From: Lactiplantibacillus brownii
GTDB lineage: Bacteria > Bacillota > Bacilli > Lactobacillales > Lactobacillaceae
NCBI RefSeq assembly: GCF_031085375.1
Contig: NZ_JAVCWF010000001.1
Coordinates: 2,914,001-2,978,000, forward strand
Length of the DNA: 64,000 nucleotides
Direction: 5' to 3'
Shown here one piece after another: positions 1-9,185 of this stretch (the first letter of the stretch is position 1; each line of letters opens with the position of its first letter). The position numbers and the translations under genes are program-made. The notes beneath the pieces are model-generated. The model did not search any database and had not been told where the DNA came from. It was given only the letters and a program-made list of their open reading frames with translations.

Positions 1-836
<836 letters not shown>

Positions 837-854
837 TCATCTTGGGTAAACAAA

Positions 855-936
855 AACCCAAACGTCTTTGCTTAAAACGACTGCGACTAAAGAGCCGCTG
901 AATCGCTGAAAAGTTTTAAGCAAAGATATTTGGGTT
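855..936 (-). terminator. Leader terminator of the beta-glucoside PTS gene
   Basis: Two 24-nt arms (855-878 and 913-936) pair almost perfectly, and on the minus strand the second arm is followed by GGGTTTTTGTTT. The first arm on the transcript overlaps the antiterminator-binding site, so the two structures are mutually exclusive. Confidence 0.88.
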
Positions 937-959
937 CATGCCTGCCTAACCAGTAACAC
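933..959 (-). promoter_or_regulatory. RAT site (ribonucleic antiterminator target) before the PTS gene
   Basis: On the minus strand the sequence reads GTGTTACTGGTTAGGCAGGC followed by ATGAACC. This is a near-canonical binding site for BglG/LicT/SacT antiterminators and overlaps the terminator stem. Binding of active antiterminator would allow transcription into the EIIBC gene. Confidence 0.88.
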
Positions 960-976
960 ACCTACTAAATCTTCGG

Positions 977-1825
977 TTATTCAGTTTTTTGACGATGCGT
1001 TACGCGCCAAATGTGCAAGGTCAAATAGACCTTGTCATCTGGTGATAACGACCAATCTGTTTTACTTTGTAAAAAGGTATCGATTCGTTCAACCGTTTCA
1101 TAGGCAAACGAATACTTCACTTGCATTAATTGTAGTAACGAAGCATCTAAGTCACCGCCACCAGCATTAGTATTGGCTACTCGTTGTACCATCAGTGAGC
1201 GCAAATGTGCAACAAACCGATTGTAGTTGAACGAGTCTGGATCAAGGGTCAACTGATATTGATATTGAACAATATCGATAACTCCTGCAATTAATTTAGT
1301 GATTTTAATGGTTTCTTGGAGCTTAGAACCATCAGACGCTGCATTGACGAAGTGGTAGGTCATGAAGACCACCTCACTCTTAGGTAAAGAAATCTTAGCG
1401 CAGTCTTTAATCAATGCGACCGCTTTTTCAGCAGCTTGATATTCTTTACTAAAAAGCTTGCGCACTTCCCATCGAACCGTCCCATTGTCAACATCGATAC
1501 CATCATTAGCGCGCTTGATGGCAAAATCGATATGATCGGCTAAAACAAAATATTGATAATCGCTAAAACTAAGGCCTAACAATGGTTCGACTAAATGGAT
1601 GACTTTCGTGGTGATCAACAAGGCCTGTGGTTTAATATCTTTAAAACTATCAACATCGATATTGCCCTTCATCGTTGCAATAAAGCGACGCTCAATCTTG
1701 TCTTCATCGAGGGCGTCCCCCGGATGTTTGCCAAAACCGATACCCTTGCCGATTACAACCCACTCAACACTTTCGTCATCTTCCACCAGGGCAGCGTTAT
1801 TATTAAAGTTCCTTAGAAATTTCAG
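977..1825 (-). pseudogene. BglG/LicT-family antiterminator, start codon and leader cut off by an IS
   Basis: Family role: an RNA-binding protein that stops termination at RAT sites when its PRDs are in the right phosphorylation state. The frame encodes the conserved CAT domain (NNNAALVEDD, VVIGKGIGFGKHPGD) and two PRDs with histidines in context ADHIDF, MTYHFVN, VAHLRS and LTLHIW. The ISL3 element at 1825-3376 entered exactly within ATG AAA TTT. On this side the codon is now CTG, with C from the IS end, and the ribosome site lies beyond the IS. The longest frame with a usual start begins at GTG 1786 and would lack the first residues, including the NNN RNA-binding segment. Rare initiation at CTG would restore about 282 residues, the normal family length, but there is no good ribosome site for it. 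It is probably inactive. Confidence 0.87.
1817..1824. repeat. Target-site duplication, left copy (AAATTTCA)
   Basis: The eight bases next to the IS left end are identical to 3377-3384. Eight-base duplications are usual for ISL3-family elements. Confidence 0.95.
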
Positions 1826-1890
1826 GGTCTAGAATTTTTGGTGTTGGAAAGTATTTCCATTCCAAAAGTACTAGGCCCTTTTTGATAACA

Positions 1891-1925
1891 AAAAAAGCAT
1901 CTAAGCCTCCCTAGTGCTATGCTTT
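1891..1925 (-). terminator. Hairpin near IS left end, minus-strand terminator
   Basis: AAAGCAT (1894-1900) pairs with ATGCTTT (1919-1925). On the minus strand the stem is followed by a T run. It would stop transcripts that cross the IS toward the bglG remnant. Confidence 0.5.
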
Positions 1926-1961
1926 AAGCGACTAAACTCAAGATAAGCGGGGTAGGAATAG

Positions 1962-3200
1962 ATGTCTCAACTAGATAATACACTTAAATTACTGGGAATT
2001 ACAGACACAAACATTCAGGTGTTCGGTACTCGTGAGGAATTTAATGGTCGGGGCTCGGGTCGCAAAAAGTATTTGGTCATCCAGGCAGAGCTTACCTACA
2101 CACTCAGGCGCTGTCCCAGCTGTGGATACAATACGTTGCACCCTAACGGACACAAGCTCACTCATGTCCACATTTCAGGACCCATGGACCGGCCCGTAAT
2201 TCTAGAGCTAAACAAGCAACGCTGGCGTTGTAGTAACTGCCATAGCACTTGTACGGCCACCACTCCAGTGGTATCAACCAACCACGCCATCGGTCACGGA
2301 CTAGCGACTCATGTGCTGAAGCTAGCCAGTAAATCACTCCCGGCTAAGACTATCGCCAGTCTCACCGGTATTTCGACAAACTCAGTTCAGCGTATTTTGA
2401 CGGCTAATATTCATCCACACGCGAGCCGCCGGTTACCGATTAATCTATGCTTTGATGAATTCCGTTCCACGCACGGCTCCATGTCGTTTATTTGCATTGA
2501 CGCCGACACTCACAAATCAGTTAAAGTACTTAGCGACCGCCTTAATAGAACCATCAAACAGTTCTTTCTTAGTCAGTACAGCACCGTAGAACGGGCCGCG
2601 GTTCAACGCGTCATCATGGACATGAACGCCTCCTATCAGGCATTCGTGCACGAACTATTCCCTAACGCCGAACTCATTATTGATCGGTTCCACATTATTC
2701 AATTAATGGGCCGGACGATGGATACCATTCGCACTCAATGTTTAAAGCAACTCGACAAGCATTCGCGGGAATATAAAGTACTGAAATCACTATGGCGCCT
2801 ATTCCACAAGGCCACCCCTGACGCACAAAAGAGCCGCTACCTCTTCGGCCTGAATGAGTACTCGACCGAACAGAACGCTATTGATATTGGAACCGATACG
2901 TTTCCGGCCTTCAAAACAGCTTATGAAACCTACATCGATCTCCACGATGCTTTGATGGGGCGTCACGCTGATGAACTCAAGAATATCATCACTAACTATC
3001 AGCCTAACGGCACGCCCCTAGATACGGCCATGCATACCCTACGAAAGAATCTTAATGGAGTAATTAATGCCGCCAAATCGTCCTACTCTAACGGACCGAT
3101 AGAAGGCATCAACCGTAAGATCAAGGAGCTCAAACGTGCTTGTTATGGCTTCTCCAATCAGGCCAATATGTTCACACGCGTCTACCAGCTGATTGCCTAG
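1962..3200 (+). CDS. ISL3-family transposase
   Basis: 412 residues, the normal size for the family. An N-terminal zinc-binding region shows CPSCG and CSNCHS pairs around residues 50-95. The catalytic acidic residues appear in [17 protein letters not shown] and [20 protein letters not shown], as expected for the ISL3 DDE domain. A ribosome site (GGGGTAGGAATAG) precedes the ATG. No frameshift is visible, so it is probably active. It is transcribed opposite to the disrupted antiterminator gene. Confidence 0.95.
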   Translation: MSQLDNTLKLLGITDTNIQVFGTREEFNGRGSGRKKYLVIQAELTYTLRRCPSCGYNTLHPNGHKLTHVHISGPMDRPVILELNKQRWRCSNCHSTCTATTPVVSTNHAIGHGLATHVLKLASKSLPAKTIASLTGISTNSVQRILTANIHPHASRRLPINLCFDEFRSTHGSMSFICIDADTHKSVKVLSDRLNRTIKQFFLSQYSTVERAAVQRVIMDMNASYQAFVHELFPNAELIIDRFHIIQLMGRTMDTIRTQCLKQLDKHSREYKVLKSLWRLFHKATPDAQKSRYLFGLNEYSTEQNAIDIGTDTFPAFKTAYETYIDLHDALMGRHADELKNIITNYQPNGTPLDTAMHTLRKNLNGVINAAKSSYSNGPIEGINRKIKELKRACYGFSNQANMFTRVYQLIA

Positions 3201-3309
3201 ATTATCTACCACAATAACGTCACGATGGTAGGCTTATTTGTTATGCCTTCAAGTACGATATTCAGACGACACACCAGATTAAACGCCGCAACTAATAAAA
3301 AAACAAAAA

Positions 3310-3332
3310 AGATCTCCCACACGAGGAGATCT
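3310..3332 (-). terminator. Hairpin inside IS right end, minus-strand terminator
   Basis: AGATCTCC (3310-3317) pairs with GGAGATCT (3325-3332), followed on the minus strand by TTTTTTGTTTTTTT. It should stop transcripts arriving from the bglG promoter. Confidence 0.75.
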
Positions 3333-3376
3333 CCAAAGGATAGAAACTATCCTTCAACACCATTTGACAAAGAGCC

Positions 3377-3384
3377 AAATTTCA
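3377..3384. repeat. Target-site duplication, right copy (AAATTTCA)
   Basis: Identical to 1817-1824. Together with T3385 it still contains the original bglG start ATG AAA TTT on the minus strand. Confidence 0.95.
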
Positions 3385-3398
3385 TCAACGTGCCTCCT
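3383..3398 (-). pseudogene. Stranded ribosome site and ATG of the antiterminator gene
   Basis: AGGAGG (3393-3398, minus) sits seven bases before ATG (3383-3385). This is the original translation start of the antiterminator gene, now separated from the rest by the 1.55-kb IS. Only ATG AAA TTT remains in frame before the IS end. Confidence 0.88.
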
Positions 3399-3409
3399 GG
3401 ATTTTAAAT

Positions 3410-3472
3410 AAAAAAGCCTGCCACAATGTAGACCAATCCCTAAAGAAACTGGTTGTCCAAATTATAGTAGGT
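3410..3472 (-). terminator. Leader terminator of the antiterminator gene
   Basis: A long imperfect stem (about 3414-3433 with 3452-3472, including G-U pairs) is followed on the minus strand by TTTTTTAT. It lies between the promoter and the stranded start codon, and its first transcript arm begins where the RAT site ends. This is an autoregulatory leader. Confidence 0.72.
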
Positions 3473-3497
3473 TTATGCCTGATCGAATCAGTAACAC
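3470..3497 (-). promoter_or_regulatory. Second RAT site, in the antiterminator's own leader
   Basis: On the minus strand the site contains GTGTTACTGATTCGATCAGG, continuing CATAAACC. It is a RAT-like sequence directly before a terminator, matching the site at 933-959 in its two conserved blocks (GTGTTACTG and CAGGCAT). Confidence 0.75.
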
Positions 3498-3516
3498 GCT
3501 TTTATTTATACTTGTT

Positions 3517-3545
3517 ATACTAGCAGGCAATGTAAACGCTGTCAA
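3517..3545 (-). promoter_or_regulatory. bgl operon promoter with overlapping cre site
   Basis: On the minus strand TTGACA (3540-3545), a 17-bp spacer and TAGTAT (3517-3522) form a good vegetative promoter. A cre-like sequence TGACAGCGTTTACA (3531-3544, one mismatch to consensus) covers the -35, so CcpA would repress it. It fires toward the IS. The rest of 3386-3728 holds the leader structures and, on the plus strand, the start region of the HAD gene; I see nothing else there. Confidence 0.75.
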
Positions 3546-3728
3546 CAATTATTTTATCTTTTTGATTTTCACCTAAAAAGACTATACCAATTTTTAAAAT
3601 GTTAAGACAATTATTGTCTTGATAGCTGCCAACTGATAACCACCCAAAATTTTTATTGCCATTTCACCGTTATGGTCGTGTTAAACTGACATAGACAAAC
3701 TTTTATCTCGAAAGGATCAATTCATAAT

Positions 3729-4355
3729 ATGGCTTATAAAACAATTTTATTTGATGTCGACAACACCTTGATCGACTCCGCAACCATCGCAGCAACTGTT
3801 TTCCATGAAGTTGCCGCAAACTATGGCTTAGCAGTCCCAGCAAAAACAATCCGTGGTTTAGTTGGCATCCCTACCGAAAAAATCATCCAACAACTCAAAC
3901 TTACTCACGCTACCGAAATTAATCGGGACTTTACTAGCGAAATTGGCACTCATAAAGATGAACTCCGCTTATTTGATGGCATCCATGAAACCTGGGACAA
4001 ATTACTGGCAATCGGCCTACAAATTGGTGTCGTTACCTCGCGCACGACTGCGGAAGTCAAAAGCGATTTGGGCAACTTCCCGGAAATCACAAATCTACCT
4101 ATTATCGTGACCGCCGACAAAACGACCGAACATAAACCCAGCGGTGCGCCACTGGAATATGCTATCCAGCAATACAACTTGATTAAGGCTGAAACCATGT
4201 ATGTCGGCGATACTATTTATGATTTACAATCCGCTCTAAATGCTGGCATTGATTTCGCTAGTGCCACCTGGGGTGCACTAGCTTCAACTGACTTTTCTAA
4301 AGCAACTTATCAGCCCGAAGAACCGACTGATTTACTAAAAATTGTCAAAATTTAA
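3729..4355 (+). CDS. HAD-superfamily phosphatase (phosphoglycolate phosphatase-like)
   Basis: 208 residues. Motif I LFDVDNTLID contains both catalytic aspartates, motif II is VVTSRT, motif III the lysine in HKPSG, and motif IV VGDTIYD. A helical cap of the beta-phosphoglucomutase/phosphoglycolate phosphatase type lies between motifs I and II. It probably removes phosphate from a small sugar phosphate in the cytoplasm; the substrate is unknown. AAAGGA precedes the ATG. It is a single gene between the divergent bgl promoter and a two-way terminator. Confidence 0.85.
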   Translation: MAYKTILFDVDNTLIDSATIAATVFHEVAANYGLAVPAKTIRGLVGIPTEKIIQQLKLTHATEINRDFTSEIGTHKDELRLFDGIHETWDKLLAIGLQIGVVTSRTTAEVKSDLGNFPEITNLPIIVTADKTTEHKPSGAPLEYAIQQYNLIKAETMYVGDTIYDLQSALNAGIDFASATWGALASTDFSKATYQPEEPTDLLKIVKI

Positions 4356-4420
4356 TTTATCCACATTTTGAAGTAATCAGTTCTCTAAAAGCACCCCCCA
4401 ATCGATCTTGACCAATCAGT

Positions 4421-4458
4421 AAAAGTGCCGTCGGAATTAAACTTTCGGCGGCACTTTT
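4421..4458. terminator. Bidirectional terminator between convergent genes
   Basis: AAAAGTGCCG with flanking bases pairs with CGGCACTTTT, giving A runs on one side and T runs on the other. It serves the HAD gene (plus) and the MurNAc operon (minus). Confidence 0.88.
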
Positions 4459-4459
4459 G

Positions 4460-5350
4460 TTAGTTTTTGTAGGCATAGACCGCCGCAATGGCATTGCTAA
4501 TATCTGGTGTAATTGGTACGTAATTAAATGGTAAGGCTGACTGAGCTAATTGTTGGCGTAAAGCTTCACGATAGTAACTGCTTTTTTCTAAGACCGAGCC
4601 AGCAAACGCCAAGTTCACAGTGTCAGTTTTTGACCAGCGTCCTTTTTGACGGGCGTATAAAATGGTCTGTGCTAAACCTGCGACAGCAGTTTGCACGATT
4701 GCCACGGCGTGGGGATCGTGATCAGCGGCTTGAGCTAAGACAAATGGTGCTAGCCTAGCCACATGACCCTTGTCCCACTGATAAAAATGATCGATTAATT
4801 CAAAAATTGATTTTAATTTTAATTGGGCTAGTAACGCCTGACTAAATGGCGAAATAGTCCCCGCATCAGTCTCAGTAGTCAATTGTTGAACAGCAAGCCG
4901 ACTGAGATGATAGCCACTGCCCTCATCACCAAGCAAGTGCCCCCAACCACCGGCACTGAATTGTCGTCGGCCATTGGTTCCACTGACCACAGAACCTGTT
5001 CCAGCAATGGTGACCAAGCCAGGTTTACCCTGTAGCTTGGCGAGTTGAGCAAGTTGGGCATCGTTCATTAAGTTGATTTGTGGTACAGGAACGTTTAACC
5101 GTTGCCGAAATCGCTCAATAAAAGGGTAGGCCCGTAAGCCAGCAATTCCAATTGTCACCGCCTGACAAGTTCCATCTAACTTAGCTAATAATTGTTGTAA
5201 CGCATTACGCGTATTGTTAAGTGCCCGTAAATCGTCGACCATTAGATTGGCCGGTCCTGTTACGACCTTGGCAATGGGGTGGCCGGATAATTGATAGGCG
5301 ATGGCTGTGGTATTAGTGCCGCCACAGTCAACCCCAATAACATAATCCAT
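4460..5350 (-). CDS. N-acetylglucosamine kinase-like (BadF/BadG ATPase family)
   Basis: About 296 residues from ATG 5350, which has AGGAGG eight bases upstream; a TTG two codons earlier is less likely. An ASKHA-fold sugar kinase is indicated by DCGGTNTTA (phosphate 1), MNDAQLAQLA, TIAGTGSVVSG (phosphate 2) and GGWGHLLGDEGSGY, typical of bacterial N-acetylglucosamine kinases. It would phosphorylate GlcNAc (or a related amino sugar) released in the cytoplasm. It is the last gene of the MurNAc operon, 18 bp after murQ, which fits phosphorylation of the GlcNAc freed by the MupG-like hydrolase. Confidence 0.85.
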   Translation of the reverse strand: MDYVIGVDCGGTNTTAIAYQLSGHPIAKVVTGPANLMVDDLRALNNTRNALQQLLAKLDGTCQAVTIGIAGLRAYPFIERFRQRLNVPVPQINLMNDAQLAQLAKLQGKPGLVTIAGTGSVVSGTNGRRQFSAGGWGHLLGDEGSGYHLSRLAVQQLTTETDAGTISPFSQALLAQLKLKSIFELIDHFYQWDKGHVARLAPFVLAQAADHDPHAVAIVQTAVAGLAQTILYARQKGRWSKTDTVNLAFAGSVLEKSSYYREALRQQLAQSALPFNYVPITPDISNAIAAVYAYKN

Positions 5351-5368
5351 TAGCAATTCCTCCTTGAT

Positions 5369-6259
5369 TTAAAGCGCGTCGCGAACGATTCCGGCAGCTT
5401 TCGTCAGCCGTTCACGGGCTGTAGTGGCATCAACTTGGGCTAACGCCATGACAATTGCCGTTTTAACATCATGACCAGCTGAGTCAAATAGTTCAGCCGC
5501 TGTGGTGGCATCAACACCCGTAGCCAATTCAATAATATGTTTAGCCCGAATAACAAGTTTCTCATTAGTTGGTTTTACATCTACCATTAAGTTATGATAC
5601 ACCTTACCGATTTTGACCATTGAAATCGTCGATAACATATTCAAAACCATTTTTTCGGCTGTCCCAGCTTTTAACCGTGTTGACCCAGACAAAACTTCCG
5701 GACCAGGCGTCACTTCAATCGCAACCTTGGCAATGGCGCTAACGGCTGCGTGCTGATTGCAGGCAAGGCTAATCGTTGCTGCACCAATATCATTAGCATA
5801 GTTTAAAGCGCCAATGACATAAGGGGTACGACCACTAGCAGCAATTCCAACTACCGCATCATGTGCTGTTAGTTGTAGCGCCTTTAAGTCTTGCGTACCA
5901 AGTGTTAACGAGTCTTCGGCCCCTTCAACGGCGACAGTCATCGCTTTTTGGCCACCCGCAATAATGCCGCGGACCATGGCTGGATCGGTGCCAAATGTTG
6001 GCACACATTCAGCGGCATCTAACACGCCCAAACGGCCACTGGTTCCAGCTCCCATATAGATTAAGCGACCACCAGCTTTAAACGCCGAAACGATTAAGCC
6101 GACCGCTTGAGAAATTGCTGGAATTTGTGTTTGGACGCTTTGGCTGACTTTGGCATCCTCTTGATTCATTAACTTGACGATATCAGGAATCGTCATTTGA
6201 TCCAAATCAGCACTGGCCGGATTACGACTTTCGGTCGTTAATTGGTTGATACTTTTCAC
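5369..6259 (-). CDS. murQ: N-acetylmuramic acid 6-phosphate etherase
   Basis: It cleaves the lactyl ether of MurNAc-6-phosphate to GlcNAc-6-phosphate and D-lactate. From GTG 6259 the protein has 296 residues, matching E. coli MurQ (298), and begins [16 protein letters not shown], the usual N-terminus; GGGAG lies upstream. An SIS domain carries [20 protein letters not shown] with the catalytic glutamate in AAEC, plus EGAEDS and [14 protein letters not shown], all MurQ signatures. It lies between the MupG-like gene and the kinase. The frame stays open upstream but the extra residues look unlike the family. Confidence 0.93.
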   Translation of the reverse strand: MKSINQLTTESRNPASADLDQMTIPDIVKLMNQEDAKVSQSVQTQIPAISQAVGLIVSAFKAGGRLIYMGAGTSGRLGVLDAAECVPTFGTDPAMVRGIIAGGQKAMTVAVEGAEDSLTLGTQDLKALQLTAHDAVVGIAASGRTPYVIGALNYANDIGAATISLACNQHAAVSAIAKVAIEVTPGPEVLSGSTRLKAGTAEKMVLNMLSTISMVKIGKVYHNLMVDVKPTNEKLVIRAKHIIELATGVDATTAAELFDSAGHDVKTAIVMALAQVDATTARERLTKAAGIVRDAL

Positions 6260-6452
6260 AATTTCTATGCTCCCTTTTTTGTTTGATTTTTGTTGCGTCG
6301 CAAATTTTGGTGAACAGCGTTGGGGATCATTGACCAAAACATGTTCGAACTAACTGCGTCTTATACGCTGTGACCATTCAGAATGGCCGCGGCATAATTA
6401 TTGGCCGGGCAATATTCAAAAATACCCGTTGTCTCTCACACTCTGACACAAA

Positions 6453-6483
6453 AGAAGAGCCACGGCAACTATCGCCGCAGCTC
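6453..6483 (-). terminator. Hairpin after the MupG-like gene
   Basis: On the minus strand GAGCTGCGGC pairs with GCCGTGGCTC, followed by TTCTTTT. It lies between mupG and murQ, so it may only partly stop transcription inside the operon. The rest of 6260-6452 holds no gene. Confidence 0.6.
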
Positions 6484-6496
6484 CCCCAGCTGACTG

Positions 6497-7597
6497 TCAT
6501 TTGTTAGCTTGCACATCCTCAAACCGAAACTTCATCCATGGCCGGATGTACGGGATTAGGAATTGTTCATCAGCGACTAAATGGCCGACAACGTTTTTAT
6601 GCTGATCAATATTAGGCATCGTTTGTTTGACAATGTTGACTTCACCTTTATATTGGCCAAAAGTATCATTCCCAATAACCACATCGCCGGGTTGCAAGGT
6701 CGCGACGGGATGGTTGACTGGAATCGATTGGTCCTTATATTGTAACTTCACAAAAGTAGACCGCACACTGTAACTGTTAACATCACCCCGATTGAAATGT
6801 TGATGATCTAATAGGATCTCCCGTTCCAATGGGGTCGCAGTGGCGTCAAAATCAACGGCTAAACTTAATTGTGCCTGATTGAGCTGGCTTAACTGCTTTA
6901 ATTCATCATCACTAGCAAATTGATTACTAATTAAGACGTCGTCAATTAAACCAGTGGCAAATAAATGCTTAGCTTGCACAACAATTGGTAAGTCACGGTG
7001 CATTTCCAAAGTCGGTAAGCCGTCGTTAAACGGATGTGGTCCGGTGGTTGCGACTTGTGACGTGACAAAAGCCGCCGTCTTCAACCCCATTTTGCGATAC
7101 TTTTCGGTACATTTGGTAAAAAAGTCTAGGTCCAAACCAGTAAAACGTTGTGGATAGAAGTTGTGACAACCACTAAGACGCCGCTTATTTGGTAAGTAAG
7201 ACATAATATTACCAATGTTACCGGTATCGACCGACAAGTTTAACTCGATGTCCAAGCCCGAATCTTCGTAACTCATCATAGCTTCGGTTGAGCCATCAAA
7301 GTTCGCATCTAGACGAATGGCACTGGCCCCCAAAGTTTTAAACAAGCCAAGATGGTGGTAATCAACGCCTAACGTATCAAACAAGCGCGGGTTAGCGTCA
7401 ATCGTGACAAACATACCTAAATCGTTAGCAACCGTAAACACTTTTTTAAATTGTGCTAGAATATGATCTTTATTTTCAGGTGTAACGTCTAACAAACTGG
7501 CGAAGACCCGCTTGAAACCGTAACTAGCAGCTGTTTTTAAATAAGCAATACTTTGTTCAGTCGGTGCTTTTGTCGGATAAACTGAAATTCCTAACAT
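6497..7597 (-). CDS. mupG: 6-phospho-N-acetylmuramidase-like protein (MupG/DUF871, GH170)
   Basis: 366 residues, a full-length DUF871 protein: an N-terminal TIM-barrel region (LGISVYPTKAP start, NLSVDTGNIGNIMSYLPNK, CHNFYPQRFTGLD) and a C-terminal beta domain (about residue 250 onward, ending IRPWMKFRFED). The characterised family member, S. aureus MupG, hydrolyses MurNAc-6P-GlcNAc in the cytoplasm. Here the gene sits directly upstream of murQ and a GlcNAc kinase and 15 bp after a PTS EIIC, so the same role is likely: peptidoglycan disaccharide taken up as a phosphate is split into MurNAc-6P and GlcNAc. Confidence 0.88.
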   Translation of the reverse strand: MLGISVYPTKAPTEQSIAYLKTAASYGFKRVFASLLDVTPENKDHILAQFKKVFTVANDLGMFVTIDANPRLFDTLGVDYHHLGLFKTLGASAIRLDANFDGSTEAMMSYEDSGLDIELNLSVDTGNIGNIMSYLPNKRRLSGCHNFYPQRFTGLDLDFFTKCTEKYRKMGLKTAAFVTSQVATTGPHPFNDGLPTLEMHRDLPIVVQAKHLFATGLIDDVLISNQFASDDELKQLSQLNQAQLSLAVDFDATATPLEREILLDHQHFNRGDVNSYSVRSTFVKLQYKDQSIPVNHPVATLQPGDVVIGNDTFGQYKGEVNIVKQTMPNIDQHKNVVGHLVADEQFLIPYIRPWMKFRFEDVQANK

Positions 7598-7612
7598 AAC
7601 CCTTTAACCCTC

Positions 7613-8962
7613 TTATTCCGCTGAGGCCGCATTAGCAGCCGTAGCTTTAGCTGCATCTTCAGCAGCAGCTTTTTGTTCGCTCTTTAATTGGTTTCGATCC
7701 CAAATCTTGAAGAATGGGTAGTAGATAAAGGTCGCCATGACAATGTTAATAGTACATAGAACAGCGGCCCGCCAGTCCCAAGCAGTTGCCATTAAAGCCC
7801 CAATTGGTCCCGGTAAGGTCCATGGAACTAAGGCTACCGTTCGGCTGACCATATGAGTAATAGTCGCAAACCAAGTCAGAATCCCCATTGCTAATGGCGC
7901 TAAAACGAATGGAATCGCGAAATAAGGATTCATGACAATTGGTACCCCGAAGATAACAGGTTCGTTAATGTTAAAAATCCCTGGAATAATCGTGACTTTC
8001 CCAATCGTCTTCCCATAACTGGACTTGGAGAAGAAAGCTAATAAAATACATAGTGATAAGGTTGCCCCGGCACCACCAACATAGACGAACCACTGGAAAA
8101 ATTGTTCCGTCATGAAATGTGGTGCAGTGGCAGCAGTAGCAGTCCCTTTAGACAACGCAGCAATGTTTGCATTCAGGTTCGGGTACCATAGTGGCCAGAA
8201 AATTGGCGTAGCTAAAGCAGCCCCGTGAATCCCAAACAACCAAACAATATCAGTTAACAAAATTGGCACAATTACTGAAATCAGGTTATCTTTCCCAAAG
8301 TAAGCTAATGGGCTGAAAACCCATTGTAGAAAAGCGTTAACGTCAAAGTTAAACCCAACGTGGATTGTCCAAGCGGCAACAATTAAAAAGGTAGCTGGAA
8401 TTAAGGCTGAAAATGACGCCGCCACAGCTGGTGGTACCCCGTCTGGTAAAGAAATAACCAGATGATGGTCACGGCATAGACGGGTAATTTCCGCCGTGGC
8501 AATCCCAGCTAACATCGCTGTGAATAGCCCAGCAGCCCCAAAGTTTGTCAATGGTACCACAGTCGCGGCAGCTTTTAAGCCCAAGACCTTCATCGCGGCA
8601 GGAGTCGTCGCCGGAATTGGCTTGACGGCTAAGAGCAAGAATACCATGACTGAAACAACCCCGGTTGAAATTCGATCAAAATTATAGCCTTCCGCTAATC
8701 GCCCTGCAATCGCAAAGGCTGCGTAAATGGCCATAAACCCCATTGAAAAATTAATTGGAATAGCTAAACCAGCAGCATAGGGTTTGATGAAATTGGTCCA
8801 AGCAGTAATTGGTAACTGTGTCAGAATTGTAAAGAATGACCCCACAATCGCAACTGGAATAATGACCGCCATCCCATCACGAATTGCCCGTAAATAACGG
8901 TTTGCGGCAATTTTACTCATGACTGCAACGGTCTTGTCTTTCCATGAACTTGATTGATCCAT
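7613..8962 (-). CDS. PTS EIIC, lactose/cellobiose (CelB) family
   Basis: 449 residues with about ten hydrophobic segments. IFNINEPVIFGVPIVMNPY, EPVIFG and LVPWTLPGPIGA are CelB-family EIIC signatures. The tail is alanine-rich and charged. No EIIB or EIIA is in the cluster, so those must come from elsewhere. Because the next genes are mupG, murQ and a GlcNAc kinase, the substrate is inferred to be MurNAc or MurNAc-GlcNAc rather than cellobiose. A CTCATCTCC ribosome region precedes the ATG. It is the first gene of the operon. Confidence 0.88.
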   Translation of the reverse strand: MDQSSSWKDKTVAVMSKIAANRYLRAIRDGMAVIIPVAIVGSFFTILTQLPITAWTNFIKPYAAGLAIPINFSMGFMAIYAAFAIAGRLAEGYNFDRISTGVVSVMVFLLLAVKPIPATTPAAMKVLGLKAAATVVPLTNFGAAGLFTAMLAGIATAEITRLCRDHHLVISLPDGVPPAVAASFSALIPATFLIVAAWTIHVGFNFDVNAFLQWVFSPLAYFGKDNLISVIVPILLTDIVWLFGIHGAALATPIFWPLWYPNLNANIAALSKGTATAATAPHFMTEQFFQWFVYVGGAGATLSLCILLAFFSKSSYGKTIGKVTIIPGIFNINEPVIFGVPIVMNPYFAIPFVLAPLAMGILTWFATITHMVSRTVALVPWTLPGPIGALMATAWDWRAAVLCTINIVMATFIYYPFFKIWDRNQLKSEQKAAAEDAAKATAANAASAE

Positions 8963-9031
8963 CAGAAACTCATCTCCTTAATAATTTTAAGAACCCCAAA
9001 AGGCTTGATTGGCAAGCCTCCTAGTTTATAA

Positions 9032-9049
9032 AAGTTAATGCATTAACTT
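9032..9049. promoter_or_regulatory. Palindromic operator AAGTTAATGCATTAACTT
   Basis: A perfect 18-bp palindrome just downstream of the EIIC promoter. It is a likely binding site of the divergent GntR regulator. A degenerate copy lies at 9146-9163. Confidence 0.75.
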
Positions 9050-9062
9050 GAATTCAGTGGCT

Positions 9063-9099
9063 AGTATAGCATATTATATTAACAAGGTTAACGCTTCCA
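9063..9099 (-). promoter_or_regulatory. MurNAc operon promoter with cre site
   Basis: On the minus strand TTAACC (9086-9091), 17 bp, TATACT (9063-9068). A cre-like TGGAAGCGTTAACC (9086-9099, about 12 of 14 consensus positions) covers the -35. Confidence 0.62.
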
Positions 9100-9163
9100 T
9101 TGCTTTTAATATTGCAAAGTGCCATAATCAGCCTGTAAGTATAGACATTTAATGTGTTAAGTT
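9100..9163 (+). promoter_or_regulatory. Promoter of the GntR regulator with second operator copy
   Basis: TTGCTT (9100-9105), 17 bp, CATAAT (9123-9128). The sequence 9146-9163 matches the 18-bp palindrome at about 13 positions, suggesting autorepression. Confidence 0.5.
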
Positions 9164-9185
9164 GAAACCGGCAGAGGTGAACAAG

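Larger units (their letters stand above)
1825..3376 (+). mobile_element. ISL3-family insertion sequence, 1552 bp
   Basis: The ends are imperfect inverted repeats: the left reads GGGTCT and then TGGTGTTGGAAAG, the right (reverse complement) GGCTCT and then TGGTGTTGAAGGA. Exact 8-bp target duplications flank it, so the boundaries are firm. It contains one intact transposase gene. Preservation of the duplication and of the transposase suggests a fairly recent insertion. It interrupts the antiterminator gene, whose promoter and leader lie to the right. Confidence 0.95.

Noticed and set aside
1595..1832. Plus-strand frames over the 5' part of the antiterminator
   Set aside because: Antisense shadows of the disrupted bglG coding sequence.
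7613..8962. Cellobiose transporter as the name for the CelB-family EIIC
   Set aside because: The family fits but the neighbours are MurNAc salvage enzymes and no 6-phospho-beta-glucosidase is present.
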